The notes under the pieces are model-generated. The model was not told where the DNA came from. It saw only the letters and a program-made list of their open reading frames with translations, and did not search any database. A program made the position numbers and the translations under genes. Positions 8,248 through 15,612 of a stretch of DNA of 16,328 nucleotides are shown piece by piece; position 1 is the stretch's first letter, and each line of letters starts with the position of its first letter. This DNA comes from Alphaproteobacteria bacterium. GTDB taxonomy: Bacteria; Pseudomonadota; Alphaproteobacteria; GCA-2731375. The stretch covers positions 1 to 16,328 of the forward strand of contig JASLMY010000102.1 of assembly GCA_030746295.1 (NCBI GenBank), written 5' to 3'.

Positions 8248-9408
8248 ATGACGCGACCAATGTTGTTCTCACCCCTGCAATTGCGCGGCGTCGACGTGAA
8301 GAACCGCGTCGTCGTGGCACCGATGCATCAATATTCGGGTGTCAAGGGCTTTCCAACCGACTGGCATCTGATGAACGCCGGTCGCTTCGCCGTCGGCGGT
8401 GCCGGCCTGGTCTTCATCGAGTCGACCAAGGTGGAGCGGCGTGGCTGCGGCACGGTCGGTGACCTCGGGCTCTGGGACGACGTCTTCGTGCCCGAGTTCC
8501 GCCGCCTGGCCGACTTCATCCGCCAGCACGGCTCGGTGCCCGGCATCCAGCTCGGCCACAGCGGCCGCAAGGCGCGCCGGTTCCGGCCCTGGGAGGGCGG
8601 CCGACCGCTGGAGCCCTCGGCCGAGATCGACGACTGGGACGACTGGGAGCTGGTGGCGCCGAGCGCACTGGCCGACGAAGGCGAGCCGCTGCCGCGGGCG
8701 CTCGGTGCTGAGGAGATCCAGGGCGTGGTCGAGAACTGGGGCCGGGCGGCGGCGCGGGCCGACGCGGCCGGCTTCGAGGTCCTGGAGATCCACGGCGCGC
8801 ACGGCTATTTGATCCACGAGTTCCTCTCGCCGTTGGCCAATCGGCGCAACGACGGCTATGGCGGCTCGGACCGGAACCGGATGCGCTTGGCCATCGAGGT
8901 CACCGAATGCGTGCGTGCCAATTGGCCCCAGGAGAAACCCTTGTTCCTGCGCCTCTCGGTCGAGGATGGCGCCGGCTGGGGGCTGGAAGAGAGCGTTGCC
9001 TTGGCCCGCACCGTCAAGGACTTGGGCGTCGATGTCATCGACTGCTCGTCCGGCGGCATGACCGGCTCGCCCGTGCTGACGGCCGGGCCGGTCCGCTATG
9101 GCTACCAGGTGCCCTATGCCGAGAAGATCCGCGCCGAGGCCGAGATCATGAGCATGGCCGTCGGCCTGATCGTCCATGCCGACCAGGCCGAGGCGATCTT
9201 GCAGGAAGGCCAGGCCGACCTGATCGCGCTCGCCCGCGAGCTGCTCTATAACCCCAACTGGCCGATGGACGCGGCAGCGAAACTGGGCCTGGACGACCCC
9301 TTCGAGCTGATGCCGAGCCCTTACAGCTTCTGGCTCTCCAAGCGCGCCGGCGCGATCCGCGACCTGACCCCCTCGACCCATCTGACGGGAATCGAGAAGA
9401 CCGGTTGA
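8248..9408 (+). CDS. NADH:flavin oxidoreductase, Old Yellow Enzyme family (YqjM-like)
   Basis: This 386-residue FMN-dependent TIM-barrel enzyme is of the kind that reduces activated C=C bonds or demethylates N-methyl substrates with NAD(P)H in the cytoplasm. Visible signatures are the N-terminal KNRVVVAPM (18-26), QLGHSGRKA (101-109; usually HAGRKA), the substrate-binding pair H182 and H185 in IHGAHGYL, and the family stretch EFLSPLANRRNDGYGG (191-206), followed by the phosphate-binding C-terminus ending ARELLYNPNWP (329-339). At residue 27, where YqjM-type enzymes carry the redox-tuning Cys26 (PMCxYS), this protein has His (PMHQYS); the following Tyr (Y29) is kept. The gene starts 40 nt after the AsmA-like stop and may be co-transcribed with it, though the two functions are unrelated. 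It converges with the LLM monooxygenase. The family call is certain; the substrate is not known. Confidence 0.93.
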   Translation: MTRPMLFSPLQLRGVDVKNRVVVAPMHQYSGVKGFPTDWHLMNAGRFAVGGAGLVFIESTKVERRGCGTVGDLGLWDDVFVPEFRRLADFIRQHGSVPGIQLGHSGRKARRFRPWEGGRPLEPSAEIDDWDDWELVAPSALADEGEPLPRALGAEEIQGVVENWGRAAARADAAGFEVLEIHGAHGYLIHEFLSPLANRRNDGYGGSDRNRMRLAIEVTECVRANWPQEKPLFLRLSVEDGAGWGLEESVALARTVKDLGVDVIDCSSGGMTGSPVLTAGPVRYGYQVPYAEKIRAEAEIMSMAVGLIVHADQAEAILQEGQADLIALARELLYNPNWPMDAAAKLGLDDPFELMPSPYSFWLSKRAGAIRDLTPSTHLTGIEKTG

Positions 9409-9414
9409 TGCCGC

Positions 9415-9505
9415 CCGAGTAGCCGCGTCCGTCCCTGTGTCGCGACAGCGCGGACGCGGAATCGACCCCGACTGCGGCCGGCGTCGGCGGCAACGGCCTA
9501 CTCGG
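9415..9505. terminator. Nested inverted repeats between convergent genes (possible bidirectional terminator)
   Basis: A perfect 9-bp stem is formed by CCGCGTCCG (9423-9431) and CGGACGCGG (9451-9459), with a further CTGT/ACAG pair inside (9435-9438 and 9445-9448). An outer 8-bp pair, CCGAGTAG (9415-9422) and CTACTCGG (9498-9505), encloses it, and its right arm contains the LLM stop codon. There is no T-tract on either side, so this is not a textbook intrinsic terminator. The position between two converging genes argues for a transcript-end role. Confidence 0.5.
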
Positions 9506-10592
9506 CTGCAGATACGACCTCCGCCGGTTTCCATGATTTGAGAACCGGTAGCACCTCGGCGGCAAAGAGCTTCAAACCCCGCTCGGAGACATCGTAGGGC
9601 GTGCCGCCGAAGCGGAAAGCAATGTTGAGTTCAAAGTCGCCGACGAGCCGGCGTCGTTCTTCGAGCCCGCGCAGGATCTTGTCCGGCGTGCCCCAGCTCG
9701 CGGCTTGCATAAAGCCGGTCAACGCACCGTCCAGACCGGTCTGCCGCGCGATTTCGGCCTTCTGCTGGTAGGCGTCGTAGCCCTTCACCGATTTGAAGTG
9801 CTCGCCCAGGAATTCGTAGTGATGGAAATTGCTCTCGATGAACTTGCCCTGGTATTGGCGCGCTTCCTCCTCGGTCTCGGCAAGGTCGGTGCCGCAGACG
9901 CAGAACTCGGTCAGCATGATTCCCGGCGGCTCTGTGCCGTGATATTCACGATGCAGCTCGCGCCCACGCTCGATCACCGGCACCCGCATCTCCCAGGGCC
10001 TGTCGGCGAACATCACGATGTGGGCGCCGAGCTTGGCGGCGGAATCGACCGAGTCCTCGCTGGAGGCCACGGCATAGATGCGCCCGTCGAAGGAATGCTG
10101 CGGCCGCGGGCGGATCTCGGTCCGTGGCTGCTTGTAGTGCTTGCCGTCGCCCTCGATGAAGCCGGTCTCGAGGGCTTCGATGATCATCGGCGCCGCCTCG
10201 TCGAAACGCTCCCGCGACTCGTCCATGCTGAGGCGAAAGGCGTTGAATTCACGCCGCGCCAGTCCGCGCCCCATGCCGAGGCGAAGCCTGCCCTTGCTCA
10301 ACATATCGAGTACGGCCGCATTCTCGGCGACGCGTAAAGGGTCGTGCCAGGGCAGGATCACCGCCGCGGTGCCCACGTCGATGTCGGGACAGATGGCCGT
10401 CAGATAGGTCATTAGGTTGATGTTGTCGGGCACGAAGGAATAGTCGTTGAAGTGGTGCTCGGCCGACCAGAGGCAGTCGAAGCCCGAGTCGGCGGCCAGC
10501 CGGGCGAGCCGAATATCTTCTTCCCACACTTGACCGTCGGGGCAATTTTCCCAGCCATAGCTGGAAAAAATCATCATCAAGCCAACATCCAT
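9498..10592 (-). CDS. LLM-class flavin-dependent monooxygenase (bacterial luciferase-like)
   Basis: The 364-residue product belongs to the bacterial luciferase-like superfamily: TIM-barrel enzymes that use reduced flavin (supplied by a reductase or F420) and O2 to oxidise organic substrates. Family features are the N-terminal strand MDVGLMMIF, LAADSGFDCLWSAEHHF (32-48, with the conserved E-H-H), LPWHDPLRVAENAAVLDMLS (80-99) and GRLRLGMGRG (101-110). The length is normal. I chose the ATG at 10592 because the conserved fold begins there and GTGAGG stands 6 nt upstream; the earlier in-frame ATG at 10676 would add 28 atypical residues and has GGAAGG directly abutting it, too close to work well. 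It is the last gene of the minus-strand group but has its own promoter and a leader of about 150 nt. A flavin reductase is not visible nearby. The substrate is unknown. Confidence 0.92.
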   Translation of the reverse strand: MDVGLMMIFSSYGWENCPDGQVWEEDIRLARLAADSGFDCLWSAEHHFNDYSFVPDNINLMTYLTAICPDIDVGTAAVILPWHDPLRVAENAAVLDMLSKGRLRLGMGRGLARREFNAFRLSMDESRERFDEAAPMIIEALETGFIEGDGKHYKQPRTEIRPRPQHSFDGRIYAVASSEDSVDSAAKLGAHIVMFADRPWEMRVPVIERGRELHREYHGTEPPGIMLTEFCVCGTDLAETEEEARQYQGKFIESNFHHYEFLGEHFKSVKGYDAYQQKAEIARQTGLDGALTGFMQAASWGTPDKILRGLEERRRLVGDFELNIAFRFGGTPYDVSERGLKLFAAEVLPVLKSWKPAEVVSAAE

Positions 10593-10598
10593 CTGGTG

Positions 10599-10604
10599 CC
10601 TCAC
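10599..10604 (-). promoter_or_regulatory. Ribosome binding site deciding the LLM start
   Basis: GTGAGG on the minus strand lies 6 nt before the ATG at 10592, which supports that start over the upstream in-frame ATG at 10676. Confidence 0.65.
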
Positions 10605-10643
10605 TTGTTCGTTTGAGCGTCGCTGCGTGGGAAGGCAGATCGC

Positions 10644-10659
10644 CGGCGGAACGCCGCCG
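10644..10659 (-). repeat. GC-rich hairpin in the LLM leader
   Basis: CGGCGG (10644-10649) and CCGCCG (10654-10659) form a perfect 6-bp stem with a 4-nt loop. It would fold in the mRNA about 50 nt before the LLM start codon. No function can be assigned; an effect on translation is possible. Confidence 0.5.
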
Positions 10660-10688
10660 CGCGCATTGGCCGACATCCTTCCACGGTA

Positions 10689-10700
10689 CGTTCAAGAACG
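10689..10700. repeat. Dyad CGTTC-AA-GAACG downstream of the LLM promoter
   Basis: Two 5-bp arms flank a 2-nt centre, about 40 nt downstream of the predicted transcription start. The form fits a small protein-binding site, but the evidence is only the symmetry. Confidence 0.35.
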
Positions 10701-10746
10701 ACCCGCGGTCCCCACAACACCCCAGCAGAGCCGACCAGGCCCCGGC

Positions 10747-10776
10747 AGTATAACGTCACGACCCGACGGGTCACAA
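10747..10776 (-). promoter_or_regulatory. Sigma70-type promoter of the LLM gene
   Basis: On the minus strand, TTGTGA (10771-10776, 4/6 to consensus) is followed after 18 nt by TATACT (10747-10752, 5/6). Transcription would start near 10740, leaving a leader of about 150 nt. The spacer contains the perfect dyad GACCCG-A-CGGGTC (plus-strand reading, 10760-10772). Confidence 0.6.
10760..10772. promoter_or_regulatory. Candidate operator GACCCG-A-CGGGTC in the LLM promoter spacer
   Basis: This perfect 6-bp dyad with a single central base sits between the -35 and -10 boxes, where a bound protein would block RNA polymerase. Its core CCCGACGGG recurs in the spacer of the CoA-ligase promoter (15594-15602). 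GTCAC also occurs twice in direct orientation around it (10755-10759 and 10770-10774). Confidence 0.45.
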
Positions 10777-10799
10777 TCCGATGGCCTCGGAGCGTGACC
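10769..10799. repeat. Hairpin-forming inverted repeat over the LLM -35 region
   Basis: Outer arms GGTCAC (10769-10774) and GTGACC (10794-10799) enclose inner arms TCCGA (10777-10781) and TCGGA (10787-10791) around a 5-nt loop. It covers the -35 box. It could be an operator or, in EamA readthrough RNA, a weak terminator; no T-tract follows on the minus strand. Confidence 0.45.
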
Positions 10800-10948
10800 G
10801 GGACTGATCACCGATCCGAACATGAGAGAAGCATTCCCAGGGATGAATCTTCGGCCCCCGGGAAACCGTGCATCCGAAAAGATGGTATTTCGGTTCCGGC
10901 CACACCCGAACCTGCCGGGCCGGCACGCAGCAACTCGAGGCGCAGCCC

Positions 10949-11938
10949 TCAGTATCGCCGTACGGGCCGGCGGCTTGCGACGAGCCGCGCTTTCTGTTTC
11001 TCACGCAAGAAGACGTAGATCCCCGACGACGCGATCAGCGCTATCCCGGCGCTGACCCAGATGTCCGGCAGGTGGCCGAACACGACCCAGCCCCACATGA
11101 TCGACATGGGTAGGGCGACATATTCGAAGGGTGCGATCGTCGCCGCATCCGCCGATCTATAGGCCTGCGAGAGGGAATAGCCGATGACGGCAGACATGAG
11201 GCCGAGCAGCAGAAACCAGACCCAGTCGCCGTCCGCTGGCCAAGTCCAGGCCCGGAGGAGAAAAACGACGCTCTCGTTCTCCGCACCGTCCGCATACCGC
11301 CCATCCCCGGCGACGACCCAGAAGCCGAGGCTGACCACGATAAAGGTGCCTTGAATATAGACCGCCATGGCCGAGGCCGTGGACGACACGCCCAGTCGGC
11401 GCGTCAGGATTTGCATGCCGGCATAGGTGAAGGCCGCGACGATCGGCAGCAAAAGAATCAATCGGTCGGGCGTTTGCTCCGAGGTGCCGAAGCCCGGGCG
11501 CAGCATGACGAGGACCCCGAGGAGCCCGACCAGCACCGCCGAGAGCCGTCGGACGCCGACCTTCTCGCCCAAGAACGGGATCGAGAGCAGCGTGATGAAG
11601 AGTGGTGCCACGAAGAAGAGAGCGGTCGCATCCGCCAGCGGGAGTACGGCGAGTGCGGCAAAGAACGACATGTTCGCACCGACGACCAGAAGGCCGCGCA
11701 GGACATGCAGCCCGATCCGTTTCGTGCGTAGCGCCCTGAAGCCGCCCTCGAATTGAAGGATGGAGAGGCTGAACAGAATCCCGATCGCCGAGCGGACGAA
11801 TACCATCTGGTGAAGCGGATAGGCGTCCGAGAACTGCTTGACGATCGCATCGTTGATCGAAATGCAGAACATGCCGAGGATGATGAAACCTATCCCGAGC
11901 CTCGCGTTGTTCTCTGATGGCACCGGGGTTCCGGACAT
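10949..11938 (-). CDS. DMT-superfamily (EamA) inner-membrane transporter
   Basis: The 329-residue protein is very hydrophobic and shows the two-fold EamA arrangement expected of ten transmembrane helices. The first half covers about residues 14-147 (starting IGFIILGMFCISINDAIVKQ, later ALAVLPLADATALFFVAPLF with the usual P/A-rich helix). The second half covers about 160-312 (including VIGYSLSQAYRSADAATIAPFEY). A short basic tail follows (ending SRRPVRRY). Family members are drug/metabolite permeases that often export amino acids or small metabolites, or take up polar compounds. The gene lies 111 nt after the TauD-type gene on the same strand and is probably in the same transcript. Its product may move the substrate or a product of the neighbouring oxygenase pathway, which is an inference from position. 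The ATG at 11938 opens the conserved fold after about 13 polar residues; the ribosome site is weak (TAAGAG). Confidence 0.9.
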   Translation of the reverse strand: MSGTPVPSENNARLGIGFIILGMFCISINDAIVKQFSDAYPLHQMVFVRSAIGILFSLSILQFEGGFRALRTKRIGLHVLRGLLVVGANMSFFAALAVLPLADATALFFVAPLFITLLSIPFLGEKVGVRRLSAVLVGLLGVLVMLRPGFGTSEQTPDRLILLLPIVAAFTYAGMQILTRRLGVSSTASAMAVYIQGTFIVVSLGFWVVAGDGRYADGAENESVVFLLRAWTWPADGDWVWFLLLGLMSAVIGYSLSQAYRSADAATIAPFEYVALPMSIMWGWVVFGHLPDIWVSAGIALIASSGIYVFLREKQKARLVASRRPVRRY

Positions 11939-12049
11939 GTCGGGCTCTTACTTCGAGGTTGCTCCGCTGAAGAGGTTACGCGCGCGCTTCTCTGGCGCCA
12001 GCCTGGCCGGCCGAACGCCGAAGCCGACCGATCTCGACTTGCGCTCGAT

Positions 12050-12943
12050 TCAGGCCGACGGTTCGACGACGAAGCCCGAAGCCTCACCCAGCAGCGTCGC
12101 GCGCAGCATGTGGCGGGGCTCTGCGGGATCGAAGTCGGCCAGCGCCACGTGCATGGTGGTCCGGTTGTCCCAGAGCACCAGGTCGCCAACCTGCCAACGG
12201 TGGCGGTAGACGTTCTCCGGCGCCGTCGCGTGGCGGCAGAGGAACTCGATCAGCGGCCGACTTTCCGCCGGCGTCATGCCATGGAAATGCGAGACCCGCT
12301 CGCTGACATAGAGTGCCTTTATGCCGCTCCTCGGGTGGTGTCTGACGGCCGGATGGGCGATCGGCGGGTTGATTCGCCGGAGCTCCGCCACGTTCTCCGG
12401 GTTCCGCTCGCCGATGCCGGCGGTGAGGCCGATGTCGTAGACGGCATCCAGGCCGTCGACAATGGCTTGCATCTTCTCCGACAACGTCTCGTAGGCGCGG
12501 ACCATGTTGCAGAACATGGTGTCGCCGCCGATCGAGGGTCGCTCGGCGCAGTGCAGGACCGAGGCGGCGGCCGGATGGCCCGTGTAGGAATAGTCCGAAT
12601 GCCAGTTGCGCCCGGTGTTGCGGGTCTCCGACGGCTTGCCGCCGATTTCCCGGTTGGTGATCTGCAAGATCTCCGGATGGTCGTCCAGGCGGTAGAAAGG
12701 GGTCGCGTCGTGCCGGTCGAGGTCACCGAAGCGGCGCGCGAAGCCGACCAAGGCCTGGGGCTCTTGCGGCCGGCCGCGTAGCAGCAACAGATGATGTTCG
12801 TCCCAGGCCTGGCGGATGGCGGCGACGACGCCGTCCTCCAAGTCCTCGGCCGGATTGATACCGCCGATCTCCGCGCCCAGGGCAAAGCCGAGGCGGTGGA
12901 GCGTGAAGGGCAAGTTGCGGCCGCGATCGTCGTTGTCGGTCAT
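12050..12943 (-). CDS. TauD/TfdA-family Fe(II)/2-oxoglutarate dioxygenase
   Basis: The 297-residue enzyme should couple 2-oxoglutarate decarboxylation to hydroxylation of a small organic substrate in the cytoplasm. Taurine, 2,4-D and related acids are known substrates of the family. The iron-binding facial triad is visible: H115 and D117 in NWHSDYSY and the distal H265 in WDNRTTMHVA. R281 in HMLRATLLG is placed to bind the 2-oxoglutarate carboxylate, as R270 does in E. coli TauD. The length is typical. GGGAG lies just upstream of the ATG at 12943. The gene follows the carbon-nitrogen hydrolase by 68 nt. Without an Arg-rich taurine pocket that I can recognise, I do not call it tauD; the substrate is open. 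Confidence 0.93.
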   Translation of the reverse strand: MTDNDDRGRNLPFTLHRLGFALGAEIGGINPAEDLEDGVVAAIRQAWDEHHLLLLRGRPQEPQALVGFARRFGDLDRHDATPFYRLDDHPEILQITNREIGGKPSETRNTGRNWHSDYSYTGHPAAASVLHCAERPSIGGDTMFCNMVRAYETLSEKMQAIVDGLDAVYDIGLTAGIGERNPENVAELRRINPPIAHPAVRHHPRSGIKALYVSERVSHFHGMTPAESRPLIEFLCRHATAPENVYRHRWQVGDLVLWDNRTTMHVALADFDPAEPRHMLRATLLGEASGFVVEPSA

Positions 12944-13011
12944 TGTTGGCTCCCGATGTCGTTCGCCAGCCTAGGCCGGGAATTCGACGCCGGGCAAGGC
13001 CGCCGCCGGCA

Positions 13012-13860
13012 TCACCCCGCGACGGCGAGGGCGACTTCAGGTGCGACCGCGCGGCGGTCGGCGAGCATCTGCGTCGTCTCCCGCGACCGGCCAAGGGCCG
13101 CCGGATCGAGTCTCGCCACGGCGATGCCGGCCTCGCTCGGTCCAGCATCGGCCAGGACACCGCCGTCGGGGCCGTAGACGGCGCTGCGGCCGCCGTAGTC
13201 GAAGCCGTCGTGGCTGCCGACGTAGTTCGAGAAGGCGAGGTAGACGGTGTTCTCCAGCGCCCGGGCCGGGAAGTATATCTCCCGCCGGCGGTCGGAGGTG
13301 CCGAGCGGAAAGGCGCCCGAGACGAGATAGGCGTCGGCGCCGGCCAGCGCCAGGGCGCGAGCGTGCTCGGGAAAGCTGGAGTCGTAGCAGATGCCGAGCC
13401 CGAGCCGCCAGCCGTCAACGTCGATCATGCAGCCCGCCTCGCCGAGGACGAACCAGCCCTTCTCGGGCCCGTCGAGGTGTTGCTTGTCGTAGGTGGCGGT
13501 CACCGTGCCTTGTCGGTCGATGGCGATCGCTGAAAGGCCAAGCCCACGGGTGTTCCGAACCGCGCCGCCGACGACGGCGACGATCCCGCTGCGCCGGCAG
13601 GCCTGGCGGATCGGCGCCAGCTCGGCCCCTTCCGGGTCGACGACGCGACAGCGCGAGTCGGCGTCCGATTCGACGGGGCCTTCCTTCATCTGCTCGGCGG
13701 GATAGCCGGTGACCGACAGCTCCGGGAAGACCAGGACGTCGACGCCATGCCGGCCGGCGGCGTCGATCAAGGCGACGTGCTCCGCCACGTTGGCCGCGAC
13801 ATCACCGCCCACGGCAGCGAACTGCGCCGCGCCGACGGTCAGGGGCGCATTGTCGGTCAT
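13012..13860 (-). CDS. Carbon-nitrogen hydrolase (nitrilase superfamily amidase)
   Basis: The 282-residue protein has the nitrilase-superfamily fold, whose members hydrolyse amides, carbamoyl groups or nitriles through a cysteine thioester. The catalytic triad is complete: E47 in [10 protein letters not shown]126 in YDKQHL and C158 in [10 protein letters not shown]. The second conserved block ([21 protein letters not shown]) is also present. The length matches single-domain amidases such as N-carbamoylputrescine amidase better than true nitrilases, which are longer. The ATG at 13860 is chosen because the fold starts at once and AAAGGA precedes it by 9 nt; the frame continues open into the upstream CoA-ligase gene as a shadow. 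It lies 32 nt after the ligase stop and is clearly in that operon. Together they suggest release of an acid from an amide, followed by CoA activation (inference). Confidence 0.93.
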   Translation of the reverse strand: MTDNAPLTVGAAQFAAVGGDVAANVAEHVALIDAAGRHGVDVLVFPELSVTGYPAEQMKEGPVESDADSRCRVVDPEGAELAPIRQACRRSGIVAVVGGAVRNTRGLGLSAIAIDRQGTVTATYDKQHLDGPEKGWFVLGEAGCMIDVDGWRLGLGICYDSSFPEHARALALAGADAYLVSGAFPLGTSDRRREIYFPARALENTVYLAFSNYVGSHDGFDYGGRSAVYGPDGGVLADAGPSEAGIAVARLDPAALGRSRETTQMLADRRAVAPEVALAVAG

Positions 13861-13892
13861 CGCGGCAAGTCCTTTCGTCCCGCTTCCTGGTC

Positions 13893-15533
13893 TCACTCCG
13901 CCGCGTCGGCGGTGGGGAGCTTGTGGTCCTTGAACTGCTCGCGGAGCTCGACCTTCTGGATCTTGCCCGTTGCCGTGTGGGGGATCTCGTCCGTGAAGAC
14001 GACGTCGTCGGGCAGCCACCACTTGGCAATCTTGCCTTCCATGAAGGCCAGGATCTCCTCGGCCGTCACTTGGCTGCCGGTGGTGCGGACGATGACCAGC
14101 AAGGGCCGCTCGTCCCATTTCGGGTGCGCCACGCCGATCACCGCCGCCTCGGCGACGCCCGGGCAGCCGACGGCCAGGTTCTCGAGCTCGATCGAGCTGA
14201 TCCACTCGCCGCCCGACTTGATGACGTCCTTGGAGCGGTCGGTGATGTGCATGAAGCCGTGCTCGTCCAGCGTGGCGACGTCGCCGGTGTCGAACCAGCC
14301 CTCGGCGTCCAGGATCTCGCCGCCCTCGCCCTTGTAGTAGCTGTCGGCGATCCAGGGGCCGCGCACCATCAGGTGGCCGAAGGTCTCGCCGTCGCGGGGT
14401 AGCTCGTTGCCCTCGTCGTCGACGATCTTCATCTCGACGCCATAGATGCCGCGGCCCTGCTTGACCTTGTAGTCGAGCTGCCGCTCGTAGGGCAGCTGGC
14501 GCAAGGCCGGCGTCATGTGGCCGGTGACGCCCAAAGGGCTCATCTCGGTCATGCCCCAGGCGTGCACGACGGTGGTGTCGTACTTGGTCTCGAAGGCCTC
14601 GATCATCGAGCGGGGGGCGGCCGAGCCGCCGATGACGTTGCGCTCGAAATGGGGCAGTTTGTTGCCGCTCTCCTCGAGATACTGCAGCAGGCCGAGCCAG
14701 ACCGTGGGCACGCCGGCCGAGACCGTGACCTTCTCCCGGTCCATCAGCTCCCAGACGCTGGCGCCGTCGAGCGCCGCCCCCGGCAGCACCAGCTTGGCGC
14801 CCGACATCGGCGCCGAATAGGCGATGCCCCACGAGTTGGCATGGAACATCGGCACCACCGGCATCACCGCGTCGTCGGCACAGAGCCCCATGACGTCGTG
14901 CATGCAGGCGGCATAGCTGTGCAGCACGGTGGAGCGATGGGCGTAGAGGACGCCCTTGGGGTGCCCCGTGGTGCCCGAGGTGTAGCAGAGCGACGAGGCC
15001 GTCATCTCGTCGAAGACCGGCCACTCGAAGTCCGCCGGCTCAGGCCCGATCAGGCTCTCGTAGCAAAGCGCGCTCGGCAGCGAGGTCTCCGGCATGTGCG
15101 CTTCATCGGTCATCACCACAAAGGCCTCGACCGTGTCGAGCTCGCCCGCCAGCCCTTCCAATAGCGGCACGAAGGTGAGGTCGGTGAAGACCAGTTTGTC
15201 CTCGGCGTGGTTGGCGATATAGGCGATCTGCTCGGCGAAAAGACGGGGGTTGATGGTGTGCAGCACCGCGCCCATGCCGGAGACGCCGTAGTAGAGCTCG
15301 AAATGCCGGTAGCCGTTCCAGGCCAGCGTCGCCACCCGGTCGCCGAGCTGGACGCCGCGCTTCTCCAGCGCGCGGGCGAGCTGCAGGGCGCGATCGCGCG
15401 CGTCGGTATAGCTATAGCGGTGAATCGGCCCTTCGATGCTGCGGCTGACGACCTCGGCCCGGCCGTGGTAGGTGGCGGCATAGTCAATCAGCGACGAGAT
15501 CAGAAGCGGTCGTTCCTGAATCAATCCCCGCAT
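13893..15533 (-). CDS. AMP-dependent acyl-CoA ligase (medium/long-chain fatty-acid type)
   Basis: The 546-residue protein activates a carboxylic acid with ATP to the acyl-adenylate and then the CoA thioester, in the cytoplasm. All adenylating-enzyme motifs are present: the phosphate loop [11 protein letters not shown] (184-194), HAWGMTE (324-330), FDTGD with D415, the hinge region [13 protein letters not shown] (432-444), and catalytic K524 in TATGKIQK. The overall pattern (LHTINPRL at 91-98, [10 protein letters not shown] at 227-236) resembles AlkK-type medium-chain acyl-CoA ligases, so a fatty or aryl-alkyl acid is likely, but the chain length cannot be fixed. The ATG at 15533 has AGGAG 9 nt upstream. 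It is the first gene of the minus-strand operon, with a good promoter about 50 nt upstream. Confidence 0.95.
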   Translation of the reverse strand: MRGLIQERPLLISSLIDYAATYHGRAEVVSRSIEGPIHRYSYTDARDRALQLARALEKRGVQLGDRVATLAWNGYRHFELYYGVSGMGAVLHTINPRLFAEQIAYIANHAEDKLVFTDLTFVPLLEGLAGELDTVEAFVVMTDEAHMPETSLPSALCYESLIGPEPADFEWPVFDEMTASSLCYTSGTTGHPKGVLYAHRSTVLHSYAACMHDVMGLCADDAVMPVVPMFHANSWGIAYSAPMSGAKLVLPGAALDGASVWELMDREKVTVSAGVPTVWLGLLQYLEESGNKLPHFERNVIGGSAAPRSMIEAFETKYDTTVVHAWGMTEMSPLGVTGHMTPALRQLPYERQLDYKVKQGRGIYGVEMKIVDDEGNELPRDGETFGHLMVRGPWIADSYYKGEGGEILDAEGWFDTGDVATLDEHGFMHITDRSKDVIKSGGEWISSIELENLAVGCPGVAEAAVIGVAHPKWDERPLLVIVRTTGSQVTAEEILAFMEGKIAKWWLPDDVVFTDEIPHTATGKIQKVELREQFKDHKLPTADAAE

Positions 15534-15584
15534 GGCGGCGTGCTCCTCGTCCTCCCGTTCCGGCGACGGCGCTCGGCTCGCCCA

Positions 15585-15612
15585 GTTATAGCGCCCGACG
15601 GGCTGATGGCAA
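15585..15612 (-). promoter_or_regulatory. Sigma70-type promoter of the CoA-ligase operon
   Basis: On the minus strand, TTGCCA (15607-15612, 5/6 to consensus) is followed after 16 nt by TATAAC (15585-15590, 5/6). Transcription would start near 15578, about 45 nt before the ligase ATG. It is the best promoter in the window and starts only about 10 nt beyond the response-regulator stop codon. Its spacer holds the dyad GCCCG-A-CGGGC. Confidence 0.65.
15593..15603. promoter_or_regulatory. Candidate operator GCCCG-A-CGGGC in the CoA-ligase promoter spacer
   Basis: This perfect 5-bp dyad with one central base lies between the -35 and -10 boxes. It shares the 9-base core CCCGACGGG with the dyad in the LLM promoter (10762-10770), although the distance from the -10 box differs (centre about 8 versus 14 nt away). 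Confidence 0.45.

Larger units (their letters stand above)
10593..10948. other. 356-nt intergenic region between the EamA transporter and the LLM gene
   Basis: I see no convincing gene here. Short open frames exist on both strands but lack family resemblance and start signals. On the minus strand, in order of transcription, it holds the EamA 3' flank, with a weak 5-bp pair GGTTC/GAACC at 10892-10912 and no proper T-run. Then come a hairpin over the -35 box (10769-10799), a promoter (10747-10776), a CGTTC-AA-GAACG dyad (10689-10700) and a GC hairpin (10644-10659) in the LLM leader. Confidence 0.7.

Noticed and set aside
7121..8320. Long minus-strand open frame (399 codons) opposite the AsmA-like C-terminus
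   Set aside because: It is Ser/Arg-rich with no family resemblance and lies antisense to conserved AsmA sequence; it is a GC-bias shadow.
8269..9534. Minus-strand open frame of 421 codons opposite the OYE gene
   Set aside because: The plus strand encodes a complete conserved OYE; this antisense frame shows no recognisable domain.
10892..10912. Possible terminator after the EamA gene (GGTTC/GAACC)
   Set aside because: The stem is only 5 bp with an 11-nt loop, and the nearest T-rich stretch on the minus strand is well removed.
10915..10927. Palindrome TGCCGG-G-CCGGCA near the EamA end
   Set aside because: It is short, made only of common GC words, and has no positional relation to a promoter or start.
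10771..11004. Small minus-strand and plus-strand open frames between the EamA and LLM genes
   Set aside because: They lack ribosome sites and recognisable motifs, and overlap the promoter dyads or the EamA 3' end.
13861..15024. Upstream extension of the carbon-nitrogen hydrolase frame (to a 670-codon open frame) as a fusion protein
   Set aside because: The extra part lies inside the CoA-ligase gene in another frame, and has no domain; the hydrolase fold begins right at the ATG with its own ribosome site.
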